From Tyto alba (taxonomy: Eukaryota; Chordata; Aves; Strigiformes; Tytonidae), in assembly GCF_018691265.1 (NCBI RefSeq), contig NW_024881316.1, positions 24,777,819-24,841,818 on the forward strand: a DNA stretch of 64,000 nucleotides, read 5' to 3'. Below are positions 1 to 11,207 of the stretch, one piece after another. Under the pieces are notes generated by a model. That model was given only the letters and a program-made list of their open reading frames with translations, was not told where the DNA came from and searched no databases. Numbering within the stretch: the first letter of the stretch is position 1; every line of letters starts with the position of its first letter. The translations under genes and the position numbers were made by a program.

Positions 1-3000
1 CATCTAGGCATTCAACACACCTTCCCTTTTATAGCATATTATCAGGAACATTTTAACCGGCATGTGTTTTATGGTCCACCCTCAACACTCCTGGTCTTGG
101 AAATCCCTCGCTACATCCCTTTCCCTGGTGCATTACAGTGTTATTTCACTGCTTTTTGAGGCCTGCGGCCAAACTCCTGAAATTCTGAAGTTGGATGGAG
201 AGAGAGGTATAAACCTCTTCCGCACCTTGGGGAAGATAAATCTATGGTCAGGCACCAGAAGACCTCTGCACAAGCAAAGCAGGGTGGCCCACGCTGCTGT
301 GCTCAGGGAACGGCCGAGCCATGACAGCACCTATAGCTGCTCAGGGTTGGGCGAGGGCACCACATAATGCAGTTCACCCTCATATTTGGAGCAAGCACAC
401 TGCTCTCGAGCACTTGTCAAAGGCTCCTGCCTGAGCTTTGGCACTGTGGTTTTGGATGCCCTGCCTTGGTTTTGCATGCAGCAGCCCCGTGAGGGCCCCG
501 AGCCACAGCTACCCCACCAGCCCATCCCTCTTCCCCGAGCTCATTGTTCTTCCCATACTGTGCCTGGCAATTTGCTCCAAAATCTAATTAAACTCAGCAT
601 GATTTCCTGAAGGTTTGATGCACCAGACAAGTGCCACTCCAGGTGCTTCTCCCTAAAATTTCCTCTATGGGAATTTTCTAGAGATTGATATCTTTTAGAG
701 GCCAAGTTTAAAACTGTGTATTTTCTCCGCTTCTTATTGAAATAGCAAGAGAACTCCTTGAATGTCTTAGCTGTTTCCCAGTCTGTAGTATATATAACAT
801 TTGGGCATGTCACATTTAGAGTGAAGCTCCTTTCTGTTATTCCTATCCAGCAGTTCACTGCCTCCTAAGGCACAAGGCAAGGAAGGTGGAGTTCAGTCAA
901 ACTCACCATCCCATTTCATAGCAGACAAAAATGAAAGATCAGTGTTCATCGTGTCATATCTGCAGTGCCATCAGACACAAAAAGCTTTTATACGATTCCA
1001 ACCGCTTATGAAAATTGTCCTTGGTCCATTTCTTTCATCTGCTAATGCACCACTGGATAGTGACTTCCCTGACAATGGAACCCGATACATAGATTTTCAT
1101 CTTAGCACTTTCTGTGTAATCATTTATGTCCTGATTCTATAAAAACAATAAAGAAAATGCACTGCTTTGATCATACTGGGGGACTTAAAAGGTACTGCCA
1201 CCATAAGCAGTGCTACCCACAGCCCAAGTTACCAACCCCTTGATTTTGATGAAAGCTCATCACCCCCGTGAAAGGCAGCGGTTGTACCTGAATGTCCGCA
1301 GAAATTCAGTAGAGTCTTCTCCCCTGCTGAATTCCCACAGAGTCTGTGAGGACACCTTTCACAAGGGAAGATGGTGCTTATCATTTGTGTGGTTGTTCAA
1401 ACATTTATCCTCTTTTATTCGCAAATAGTACGCTATGTCCTACAGCATGGTACCAGATGCCTTGCTTGAATCTACTTGTCTTTTGGATGTATTTTTGCTT
1501 ATATTGTCTACCATAAGATTGGGTTTATTTTGTGTTTTTTTCTTTTTTAACTTTGAAGTATTTGAATATCTTGCCTTGAAAAGATCAGTTAATGACATTT
1601 TTTTTTTTAAAAAAAAGGTTTTTCCTATTTAGCATTGTTAACTACAAGCTCTGCAAAACCCAGGAATTTAAAGTTTGAAGTGAGTCAATTCTGACCGAGT
1701 CCAGTGAGAAAACTACTTAAAAGGAAGAGACGGAAAAAGATGCACTGTGCAAACAGAAACATTTGTTTGAGCAGGAACTTAATCTCAAATTCACAAAATA
1801 AGTTTCTTAACCACTATGCTATGGAGGTAAATATAGTGCCTATACCACACACCTTTCAACTTTCATCCTGACTCAGAAATCCTCACTTAGATAAAAGTGT
1901 AATCAAACTAGCAGATGGAATGGAGGAGAAATCACATGGCAGATCTGAGCTTCAGCAGAGTGCAAGGACCCACGATCAGTACAGGGTTAGCTAAGCCAAC
2001 AAGGCTGCACATGGGCTTCTTTGCAAGTGTGTATAAACCTGTACAAGATGCAAGGCAGTGAGGAGTCAGGCTCCTGACTTCTAAAACTAACATACTTTGT
2101 CAGAATAAAAAAATAATAATACAAAAATAACAACACCCTTACCTGACAAGATTAAGATTCATGAGAATGTTTTAGAGAAGACAAAGCAGTTCTTCATAAA
2201 AAACTGGAAGACTGAAATATTAGGTCATACGGTGTTATGAGAACAGGTCAATCAAGCACTGCCTCTGAGCAAGGTCTTTATTGTTTGAAAGAAGTGTCAG
2301 AAGAAATCTGTCTGAGATGATGACAGGGACATTCTGAATCCCACTTCAGTTGTCTTCTTTCACAGTGCTTCTCTGACCTGAGCGTTCTAGTGGTTTTGCT
2401 TTTAAAATTGAAAAAAGCAAGACAATGACTAAAGAAACAAGAAAGAAGTTTTACTATGCTTAAGTTGTATGATTACAATTTTCTGACATGGCTAGAACTA
2501 ACCTGCCCAGATGAATAAAGACAGGGTTTGATACTCAGATTTATGAAGATTTTTAACTGGTATAAGTACATTAAGAGTTTTTCCTGAATAGTCTGTATCA
2601 GCTGGAAATGAAGATAGACCTGCTGTGATTCTCATCCCTGTAAAGTTTCTCATGACTTGCATCTAAACAATGTGGGAAAAAGGCACAAAACCAGCAACCT
2701 ACGTATTGTAAGAGCATGTTATCTGCTTATTCACTTTCTGCAGGTACAGGAGCTTTTTACTTTGATATACACCACAGGTTCTAGTACACTGAAGCTGTCT
2801 GCTTTCTCACCATATTTAGGAACATTTGGTATCTTTGCATTTTAACAGAGAAACCAAAACATTTGGCTTTTTCAGCTTGAAGAAGTTCTTCAGATTTTTC
2901 CAATGCTGCAAGTTTCTTTTACACAATCACTTTTAACTGATAACTCTTACTTTGAACTTCCTTGAAAATCCTCGATATAAGTGACAGTTGTACACCTGGT

Positions 3001-6000
3001 GAACTATATGAAAAAAATTAATTGGGGAAATTTCCAGGGCAAAGGCATACAATTAAATAAAATAATATGGTAAGAACTAAAGTGAAGTACTAGATTAAAA
3101 TATTTAAGAGATTTTATATTCATTACAAAGTATCTAATATCCTTATGATGCTGATAGCCCCAAAAATGGATCAAAGAAGGTAACGTGGTGATGCACATCA
3201 TGAAGTGATAAGAGATGCTGAAACTTGTCCACACTCTCCAGTCAGACAAAATCCATTGGGAATTTCAGTCAGAGCTTAAATGAAAATATTTTTGGTGGAG
3301 AAAGACTGTGCAAAGTTGATACTATGTTTGAGAGGATGAGTAGGAAGTGAGGAGCAAAGAGCAGAAGACAGAGGAATAGAGAACTGGAAATAAAGGCTCC
3401 AGAATCCAAGTTAAAGTTCCTTCTGTTAAAGTCATAATGGGGCACTATTGGCAATGTTTGTATCCCTGATTTACTCTTTTTCCCCCTGTAGTTAGACATG
3501 CAATATTTTACACACAGTCTGCATGTCGATAACCATATCAGTTGTGGTTCTAATCTGTTATATTTTGATGCACATATTTACATAGATACTCTTATTTTAA
3601 GATTACCATTTTAAAATCCAAAGACTTGGTTTCAGTTCAATTAAAATATTTTTATTTTGATATATACATATAAAACAAAGTTAAATAAACAGATTCCATA
3701 ATTTTGAGGTGTGATTAGCATAACTGAGACAAGTCTATAAAATACAGTATGTAAAAAAGTATCTAATTGTAATTAAAGTTCTGAGGCCTCTACATTTCAA
3801 TAAAGTACTCAATCATAGTTAAAACCAAGGGCAATTTTCATTTTTCCTTTGCAAAACAGTGACTGAGAGTGAAAAAAACTTTTTATTGTTTCTTCAATTA
3901 ATTACTTGTCATTCACACTGTCATGAAATCTTAAAGCTGGCACAAAGGGTTTGAAATTGAGTTTGGCTGGATGAGTTAACAATTCAAATGAGCCTTTTAG
4001 AAGAAGTTAGAGCAACCAGGTCCATGAAGAATGGAGAGCAAACCCCCATCTGGCAGCAGCATTGAACTTTGTAATGTCACAGCACCAGGCCTGGAGACAG
4101 CAAGAGATGGCTAGAGGGCTATAGCTAGCAAGTAAGAGACATGTATTATCACAGAGAGCATATGCAAAAAGGAAGTTGATTAAAAGTCAATAAAAATAAA
4201 TAGATGAAGACAGAATCTCTGCTGGAGGGCAGTGATGACATGGAAAAGAGGGAGAAGGAAGACAGGTACCATCCAGCATATAACTCAGATTTTGCAGAAA
4301 GGATAATAGGAGCCTTTGGCTTCTTTGCTACCATGCTTCTCTCCTTCCCTCCCTTGATGTAGATGCACCCATCTTCTCTTGAAACCTAGTCAAAAATATG
4401 AAGGAAATAAACCTTCCCAGATTCCTAGCAAAAAGAAGATTCTGCATTAAGGTCCTACTGCCTTCTGCTTATCTGAACATGCAAAGCATGTCCTCCATAA
4501 GAAGCCAGGTTATAAACATTTTTCAGATAAGACAGTTACTGAGGAATAAGAGGAATTTCACCAGAGTAAACCCAGAGTGAAAGCAGATGAGATACTGACC
4601 AGTTCATGAGTCAGCAGAATACTCCTCAAAAGCCCGTAAACCCTAAGACAGATGAATGCTGGCTCAGGGTTAAGGGCAGTAACATACACAATTTGCTACA
4701 GCACAAAGATTTTGATTAAAAAAAGAAACAAAACCAGAAATACAAATGTTTCTCCACAAAAGCACTTGTACATCAGCTACTTTTGACACTTGAAACATAT
4801 TCAGCCAGTTGACTCCCTCTGTGCACTGTACACTAAGGTAAGTAGCTAGGTCTAATGTGCCTTCTCCTCCCCTTGCAGATGAAGAATTTTAAAGAGAGGC
4901 ATTATTTTTCAAGAGGCATACAATATTAAAAAATGGCCATTTCTTCTTTTTGGCTGGAAACACTAAAAGTCAGATACTACTGCAACAGATCTAGGTCACT
5001 ACCAACGTGTGAATCAACCCTTTCAATAGTGGTTCCTCTAACAGGAAGCCTCGTGCTTACTGCAATGTGGGTTAAGACCATAAGAAACAGCTACCAAGTA
5101 GGGCTGGACAAAAACAAATACTGATGGAAGCGTTTTCAACTGGAATATAAAACTGGTCTAAATGTTTCACAAGATGATATTGGAGACAAGAGGCCTCAAA
5201 AGAAGTTTCTTTAAGCAACTGAATAGAAGAGAAAACCTTCATTAGTCCATCTCAGACAAAAGCTGCAGCTCAACCCTTCTTAAATATTAAACCATGTAGG
5301 AAACTAGAGAAAACTAGATTTGCATGGTCTATTTGCTTTTATTTTTCTGTCAACAAATGACATTATTTTAAAAAATGTGAATGGTTAATAAAAATTGAAT
5401 GTGGCCTTTGATTACAGTCTTCTATATAATAGATGAACTTTCATTTTTTTGCTGTTAGCTGGCTTGTGAATGGTATTCCTGGAAGAGGATAAAAAAAGGC
5501 TGGAGGAATTGAACAAAGCATTTCTCTGGCATTTACTGTAGGGAAAAAAAAGTTGTTGTTTCCTGGTATTTCAGGCTTAATACGAGTAGGATGCTTTTTG
5601 ACCTTAATCATTCAGATACCTTGATCTTATTGTACCTTCCTAGTACAACCATAACTTCAGGTGTGCAGGCAGATGACCATGACTGGGATAGGTCTTCAGA
5701 GAGTTGAATTTTTTACAGAAGTTCACGAAAGTGGATCAGATTTCTAAAAGCCATCCTGGATGCTTGGCCATTTCCTTCTGTGACACATGTTGTCTGACAT
5801 CAGTCACCTAAAATATGGGCATGCAGTCTTAGCCTGTTGTGCAATTTTGCCCTTGAGTCTAAAGGTAAAAATGGTCACTTCCAGGTAGCAGCTCAACCTC
5901 TTCCTCCTAAAAGAGGCACCCTGGAGATGCTGCTCCGTCCATTAGCTAGAGAGAGAGTCCAGACAACAGAATAAACACTTAAGCTGGAGGGAATGGGCAC

Positions 6001-6260
6001 CATGCTTGAAGTCCCCAGACCAGAGTGCTTTGAAAGCTCTGGGCTGCTCTGCTGGTGCTTATCCAGGAGCCACATTCCAGCTGCAGTGACAGCCAAGTAA
6101 ACTCATGCTGGGCTCACTGATCTTTGGTACATGTTGCCCTCTTATGCAGCCACTCACAAGTTTTGTGCCAGTCTTCACCATCTATACGAGCATTAATGAC
6201 AGATAACACAAAGTACTTAGCTAAGAATGATTTGTTACTCACTAGGGACATCTTACTTAC
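1..6260. other. Downstream region without a convincing exon
   Basis: AT-rich DNA to the left of the last PDZ-type exon. Minus-strand frames here are short and without homology. The longest (541-858) has no clear splice sites. A minus acceptor near 6072 (GTCACTGCAG) opens about 33 codons to a stop at 5971-5969 and could be a terminal exon, but nothing else supports it. No second PDZ motif was seen on reading. Confidence 0.6.
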
Positions 6261-6356
6261 GGTTATGACGTGGTTTACTGTTGGGAAAGGGCCGCCCTTG
6301 GAAGAAGCTTCAGTAGAACCAGCATGAAGGGCATCGGCTTCTGAAATGAGGGATAC
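6261..6356 (-). CDS. Probable eroded PDZ1 end exon (exon J)
   Basis: Reads VSLISEADALHAGSTEASSK then GGPFPTVNHVIT. The acceptor is TTTGTTTTTAAAG (a second AG follows at TTTCAG) and the donor ACC|GTAAGTAAG is excellent. It is 96 nt, phase 0 to 0, entering exactly where SCRIB continues after its E. A loose alignment is possible: EADALHAGST against EAVEALRGAGT, and NHVIT against ENAIT. The NG pair and an ordinary alpha-B helix are not there. The donor and phase support an exon; its homology is inference. Confidence 0.5.
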
Positions 6357-8147
6357 CTTTAAAAACAAAGCAGCAGAAATGCATATTTTTATTCTGACTG
6401 CTGCTTAAGAAGAGCAATTCCCTCCCTCTCAGGTTAGTATACAAATACCTGGCCCTATTGTTATATATGGTTGCACAACAAAAGCAAATAAAATTGCAGT
6501 TCTTGCTGTCCCTTGAACTGTTGAAGTGGCCAGATCAAGAATAAGAAGTTGTAACACATAATATCAAGAGAAAAATGCTGCTTATTTGTACACAGATTAG
6601 TCCTGGGGTCAAAACATTAGGACTCCCATAGCACAGCTGAATGCATTAATTTCTTCTCATCTCCCACACATACAAAAAGCAGAGATATTTTTTTCTACAT
6701 TCTTTAAATAGATGAATGATTCTGCCATCTTGTGGGAGACAGAGAAATCATAACTATTTGTAAGATACCAACAGCAAGACAGAACAGTATGGAACACAAA
6801 TTTCTTCTCTTTTTTAATTGTTTCACTACTCAGTAAACGAACAAACATTAGTTAGTAGTTACTATATTTCACATAGCCCGCAAAATAAGAATGAGTTATA
6901 GCCTCATGGAGGAACCTGAGCCAAGCGGTTGATTTTTAAGATATTGACTTTACCAGAAACTCTGCTCAGAAGTTAAAGGTATAGCAACTAAAAATCCTGG
7001 GGTTTTTTTCCCTAATGATCTGATAATGTGAAATATATACATTATTTAAATTCTCTCACATCTGTTAAAATACAAAAATTAGATAAGGTTACACAGATTA
7101 TTTAAATTTTCTCACGTCTGTTAAAATACAAAAAATAGATAAGGATAATCCTTTCATAAAAGAAAAAAGGTAAAATGTTACAGAACTTTATCTGTAACTT
7201 TTTAAAAAATATTAAGCTAACATCCATATGTGGATTGCAGAGCACAATCCTCCAAGTCTATATAATCCTGGTAAATCTATAGCATAGTTTTGCAAAATGA
7301 GTAAAATAATTTATCATTAATTTGTCTTTGGCTGATATAGATTGTGTCCTCATTCCTGACAATTTAACGGACATACAACATTGCTTGTTCTGTCCTACCT
7401 TAATTCAACAAGGAGTATGTTGGAGTAAAAACTATTAATTTAAGCAAGTATAAATGCATTTTAAGAAAATAAGAGCTGAAAAAAATTATCGACCAGTTTC
7501 ACCTCAAAGTAATTCTGGAGAGGCTCTCCTCCCACTCTACCTTTTTCAGCATGTAGAAACCAAACAGTAGGTCAAAAAAATGTATCACAGAACTGTACGT
7601 GATCACCACTGCTCTTGGGAACCTCTGAAGCTTGAGAGAGTGGCTTCTGCTAGGAAAGATGGGGCTTGAGGTGGAGCAGCCCGAGACACACGTTTATCCC
7701 TTGGCACTGTAAGCTTCCATCAGGGGAGTTACTTTGAGTTATTCTCTCCCAACCAAAAATTACCTTGGAGAAACAAGCTCATCTAGTTTATATTTCTTTG
7801 TAACAACTGCAGTGAACTCATCTAGTAAATCTAATACAATGTCATAAGAAAGCTTCTTAGATCAAGTACAACTGCATTTGTGCTTACATAACTGCTTACT
7901 AAGATCATTATTTTCCTTTACGAATCAGCCATTTAAGTGAATAATATTTTGTTTGGCACTTTGAACATAAAGATCTGAAAACCAGAATATAATAAGAAGG
8001 AATACAACAATTTAATGTTATTATAATTTCTTTATAACATAGTTTGGGAAGTATCTAAAAAGCTAAGGCAAACCTAGATCTAGATCTCAAATTCCCCAAC
8101 TCTGAGTGATTCGATTTAAAGATAACAAGAAAACACAACCCATCTAC
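6357..8147 (-). other. Interval between PDZ exons I and J
   Basis: Inferred intron. It was read for an exon carrying the missing PDZ residues (VNG, alpha-B helix) and none was recognised. It contains a 56-bp tandem duplication at 7041-7146. Confidence 0.55.
7041..7146. repeat. 56-bp tandem duplication
   Basis: Two adjacent copies beginning ATTATTTAAATT.TCTCAC and continuing TCTGTTAAAATACAAAAA, starting at 7041 and 7097. They differ at a few positions only. AT-rich and non-coding. Confidence 0.85.
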
Positions 8148-8225
8148 CTCTGCCACTCTGTCTCCTGCTTGTACCCCAGCCAAGTCTGCTGCACCACCTT
8201 TCGGCAGCCATGCAGTCACAATCCC
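8148..8225 (-). CDS. Scribble-like PDZ1 exon, central part (exon I)
   Basis: Reads GIVTAWLPKGGAADLAGVQA then GDRVAE. The acceptor is TTTTGTGTTACCAG and the donor GAG|GTAGAT; 78 nt, phase 0 to 0. GI(V/F).. followed by GGAAxxAGVQAGDRVAEV is the standard PDZ beta-C to alpha-A to beta-D stretch and matches GPAARAGVRVGDKLLEV of SCRIB PDZ1. The donor GTAGATGGG would itself translate to VDG, the residues expected next in a PDZ domain, so the exon may extend or the intron may be retained. Confidence 0.85.
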
Positions 8226-8901
8226 CTGGTAACACAAAAGACAGGTTTCAGACCTGACAAGGTTCCTTCCATTGTTCTTAAATGTAAAAAGCAAACGGGA
8301 AGTAATTAATTTTCAAGACTTGTTGTTCTGCTGCCTCTATTAAAATAAAAACTAAATGTCTTAGTACATTAGCAGGAAGAAAAAAGCCTCCATGGCTGAC
8401 ACATACAACAATGAACAGAAGTCATTAATTGTTTAAACTTCACCATGGGGGACAGACTGGGAAACAAAGATTTATTTAAATGCTAATTAAGCGAGAAGAT
8501 GTGAGAAATACTTCTCTCTAATCAAGTTAGATCCTGGGAATGAGCAAATGGGATGAGAGAGGCATGTGGATTGCCAAGGGGGTGACCCCAAAGTGAGGTG
8601 GAAAGTGGAAACCAGCCAACGGTGTTTCAGCCATCAGGTTGTCTTTTGACAATCATTGCTTTACATTGGGTTTTCTCTCCAATATCATCCCTCCAGGAGC
8701 TTCCCCATCAAAATCTACTGCCAGCTTCTACTTTGGGAAATAAGTTACCCACGTTTACCCTTGTTAGCTTTATTATGAAGACAGTGATGTTACATTGAGG
8801 ACAACCTCAGAAAGAAAACAACAAAACACAGTAGCTTCAAAGAACTGCTCATCAGTTTCTTTCTAATGATAACTAGATAAATTTTGAGTAATGAAATGCA
8901 C

Positions 8902-8991
8902 CTCATCATTGTCTTTACATGGAGATGAGCCCTTTCCACCAGCAATGCTAATACCAAGACTCCCCATTTGACTGCACACAGTAATGGTTAT
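8902..8991 (-). CDS. Scribble-like PDZ1 exon, N-terminal third (exon H)
   Basis: Reads ITITVCSQMGSLGISIAGGK then GSSPCKDNDE. The acceptor is ATTCTTTTCCAG and the donor GAG|GTGCAT; 90 nt, phase 0 to 0. SLGISIAGGKGSSPCKDNDE aligns with SCRIB PDZ1, which has LGISIAGGKGSTPYKGDDE (recalled). The carboxylate-binding loop and beta-B strand (S-LGISI) and the following GGKGS turn are intact. The exon ends at the DE|G position that continues directly into exon I. It is 13.6 kb past the LRRC1 stop, same strand. Because LANO is the PDZ-less LAP protein, this is unexpected. Confidence 0.85.
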
Positions 8992-10391
8992 CTGGAAAAG
9001 AATTATAATGGATAAGTGGCCTGATTAATCAAAAACATTGCCTATTAATTACATGAGCAACGAAAAATCTACCTCCCACTCTGAACACCAGCAGATTTGC
9101 CCCTCTAGAGCTCAACTAAGAGAAAAATAATGCTGTGCTTCAACACTGGCACATGCAAGACTAGTCTTTACTCTTCAATAACACCAAGAATGCATTATTT
9201 TTCCAGGTTTTAGAGTCATGCCAAAACCATATAAGGCTATTTATAAGTCTCCTGACCAAACCAGTTGTCTTATGAAACCCACTGATTTACTGAGGATTCA
9301 CAATGGCAACAATGCCAGTACACAGGAGGAGTGAAAAGTAAATATTTTCAGTAAGTTGGTGAAAACCCTTTACTTTGGAACCTCTTCTACACTCTAATTT
9401 GCTTACTCTCACCTCTTTTGAGAACAGATAACTGATTTTGAGCACTACTAGACTAATGTTCTTTAAACAGGCTTTCTGTTTGTATGTGCTAACTCTGTCA
9501 AAAGATTTGGCAGTATTCTATTCCTTGACCTAAAAATATGAGGAAGCTTTTAAAAAAGCAGCATGAATTGTAATCTATCCAGTCTATTATCCTCCTGCTG
9601 GTATCAGCAAAAATTTAGTACAAAATCTTAGATAATTTTTTGAATTTACAGAATTCACAACAAAGAGCATATAAAATCAGATTCAAGTTCCAAAGACACC
9701 TCACATTTAGGAATTATTACCCCTGTTGTTGCTTTTTTGGCTGCCTTTTTTTTTTTTTTTTTTTTAGTATATAATAATCTTGGTAGTGAATAATAATTTG
9801 CTAGTTGCTAAAACAGCAATCACATTGAATTTACAGAACACCTCGCCATAGTATAGTGAAATTTTAATGTAAATTTCATTTCACCTTATCACATTAGCAA
9901 AATGCTCTTATTTTCATTTATGTGCTTCATATCACTAAGACAATTCAGATTTGAATAATTTGTTATATAATTAAAAAAAAATATTTCAACACAGTTGCAT
10001 TTCAAAATTTAACGAATGTATGCAGTTACTCTTGCACATATAACATACTTATCTGAAATTCCTAATTCCTAAAAAGGTACGAAAATACCCTATCAGTCAA
10101 ATAAAAACCACCCTGCCAAATGTTGCTTAGACTTAGCATTACCTGCACACTCAAGACTTCACAAGCTCATGATTACCAGCAGTGACAGGTCCCAGCACAG
10201 GTGTCACACCAGGCCAGCTGCCTTTCCCAGTGCTGCATCCCATGACCCCAGCGACGTAGTGCAATTCTGCATCTCCTGCCCCACGGGAGGTCAGCAGAGG
10301 TGTAATCTGCAGTGGCCACCCCTGGGAGCCGACCCATAAAGTATATTTCCTCCTCATGTACTCTGAAGCATACAAAGACTGGATATATAAC
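8992..10391 (-). other. Interval between exons G and H
   Basis: AT-rich inferred intron, with a T-run at 9748-9765. It includes a 43-nt open block at 9073-9115 with an acceptor-like CTCTTAG and donor-like GAG|GTAGAT, reading GANLLVFRVG, possibly a relic. No other feature seen. Confidence 0.5.
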
Positions 10392-10508
10392 CATTGAGTC
10401 AAGTATAGCTTTCTCCGTAAACTTCAGCCCAAATCTTTTAGTTCTTGCTGATAAATTTTCACTTGAATATTCCCATCCCTTTTCAAGGGATAGAGGCCTT
10501 CTCATGAC
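10392..10508 (-). CDS. Candidate linker exon G of an LRRC1 3' extension
   Basis: Reads VMRRPLSLEKGWEYSSENLS then ARTKRFGLKFTEKAILDSM. The acceptor is CCTTACCCTCAG. The donor ATG|GTTATA is weak, and the frame stays open for about 220 nt further, so the 3' boundary is uncertain. Phase 0 to 0 fits exons F and H. Confidence 0.42.
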
Positions 10509-10846
10509 CTGAGGGTAAGGCCATGCCGCTGCTTCTAAACCATGGATTAAGTGAAGGCTTAGCTGACTGCCTACCTGCACGCACCTTTGGCTTGACCTTA
10601 CAATACCAAAGCTGGATATATAAAATGAGACAGTATCAAATGGCTAAAAAGAAAGTTTTTGGGTTTGGGTTTTTTTTTTTGTTTGTTTGTTTGGGTTTTC
10701 TTAATGGAAAACTCTTTTTCCATATAAGTCAGTGGGAGCCAGGACAATCCTCAGCTTACACTTTGTGAAAGAGAAGTCTCACGACATCTACCATGCAATG
10801 GCCCTCCTTCTTTGGATCTTTTATAACCTGCCTTGCACAAGAAGCA

Positions 10847-10926
10847 GACTTCCCCACGGACATGCAGGCTTCCCCACGGACATGCAGGCTTCCCCACGGA
10901 CATGCAGACTTCCCCACGGACACGTG
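10847..10926. repeat. 20-bp minisatellite, four copies
   Basis: Unit of the form G(A/G)CTTCCCCACGGACATGCA in four head-to-tail copies at 10847, 10867, 10887 and 10907; the last ends ACGTG instead of ATGCA. Because 20 is not a multiple of 3, several plus frames stay open through it, which creates spurious ORFs around 10732-11127. Confidence 0.95.
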
Positions 10927-11069
10927 GAGCCCCACCATCAGCAAGCCCAGCCCATGCAGCAGTTCAATACCTTCAGTGGGGGCTGCAGTACATCCACCCT
11001 CTTCGATTCCTCTGGGATTCGGCCACTCTCCCCAGGGAAGCTGCCCGCTGCCAAGATGGGTAGCTGCAC

Positions 11070-11207
11070 CTTAGTGTTAGTCCCTGGAAGAGTCTTCCCT
11101 TTCATCGCTGACTTGCGCTTTTCTTGAAGAGCTGTTCTGGTATTTACTTGATCTCTCATGCTATCATCGGTATCAAAAAGGCTGCCAGAAAACTTGGAAA
11201 TAGGTTC
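11070..11207 (-). CDS. Candidate linker exon F of an LRRC1 3' extension
   Basis: Reads EPISKFSGSLFDTDDSMRDQ, then VNTRTALQEKRKSAMKGKTL, then PGTNTK. The acceptor is ATCTTTAACCCCCAG and the donor AAG|GTGCAG. It is 138 nt, phase 0 to 0, and only this frame is open throughout. A charged, low-hydrophobic linker with no recognised domain. It sits between exon E and the PDZ exons on the same strand. Confidence 0.55.

Noticed and set aside
541..858. 105-codon minus-strand open frame downstream of the PDZ exons
   Set aside because: Considered as a further exon of the extended gene, but no PDZ or other motif and no convincing acceptor or donor pair.
907..959. Minus block with donor ATG|GTGAGT and acceptor CACTGCAG, reading YDTMNTDLSFLSAMKWD
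   Set aside because: Isolated, 53 nt, no homology; the phase cannot be tied to exon J.
2144..2210. Strong minus-strand donor GTCAG|GTAAGG near 2143-2150
   Set aside because: All frames from the nearest acceptors contain stops.
10732..11127. 131-codon plus-strand open frame and its neighbours
   Set aside because: Kept open by the 20-bp minisatellite, whose unit is not a multiple of 3, and partly antisense to candidate exon F.
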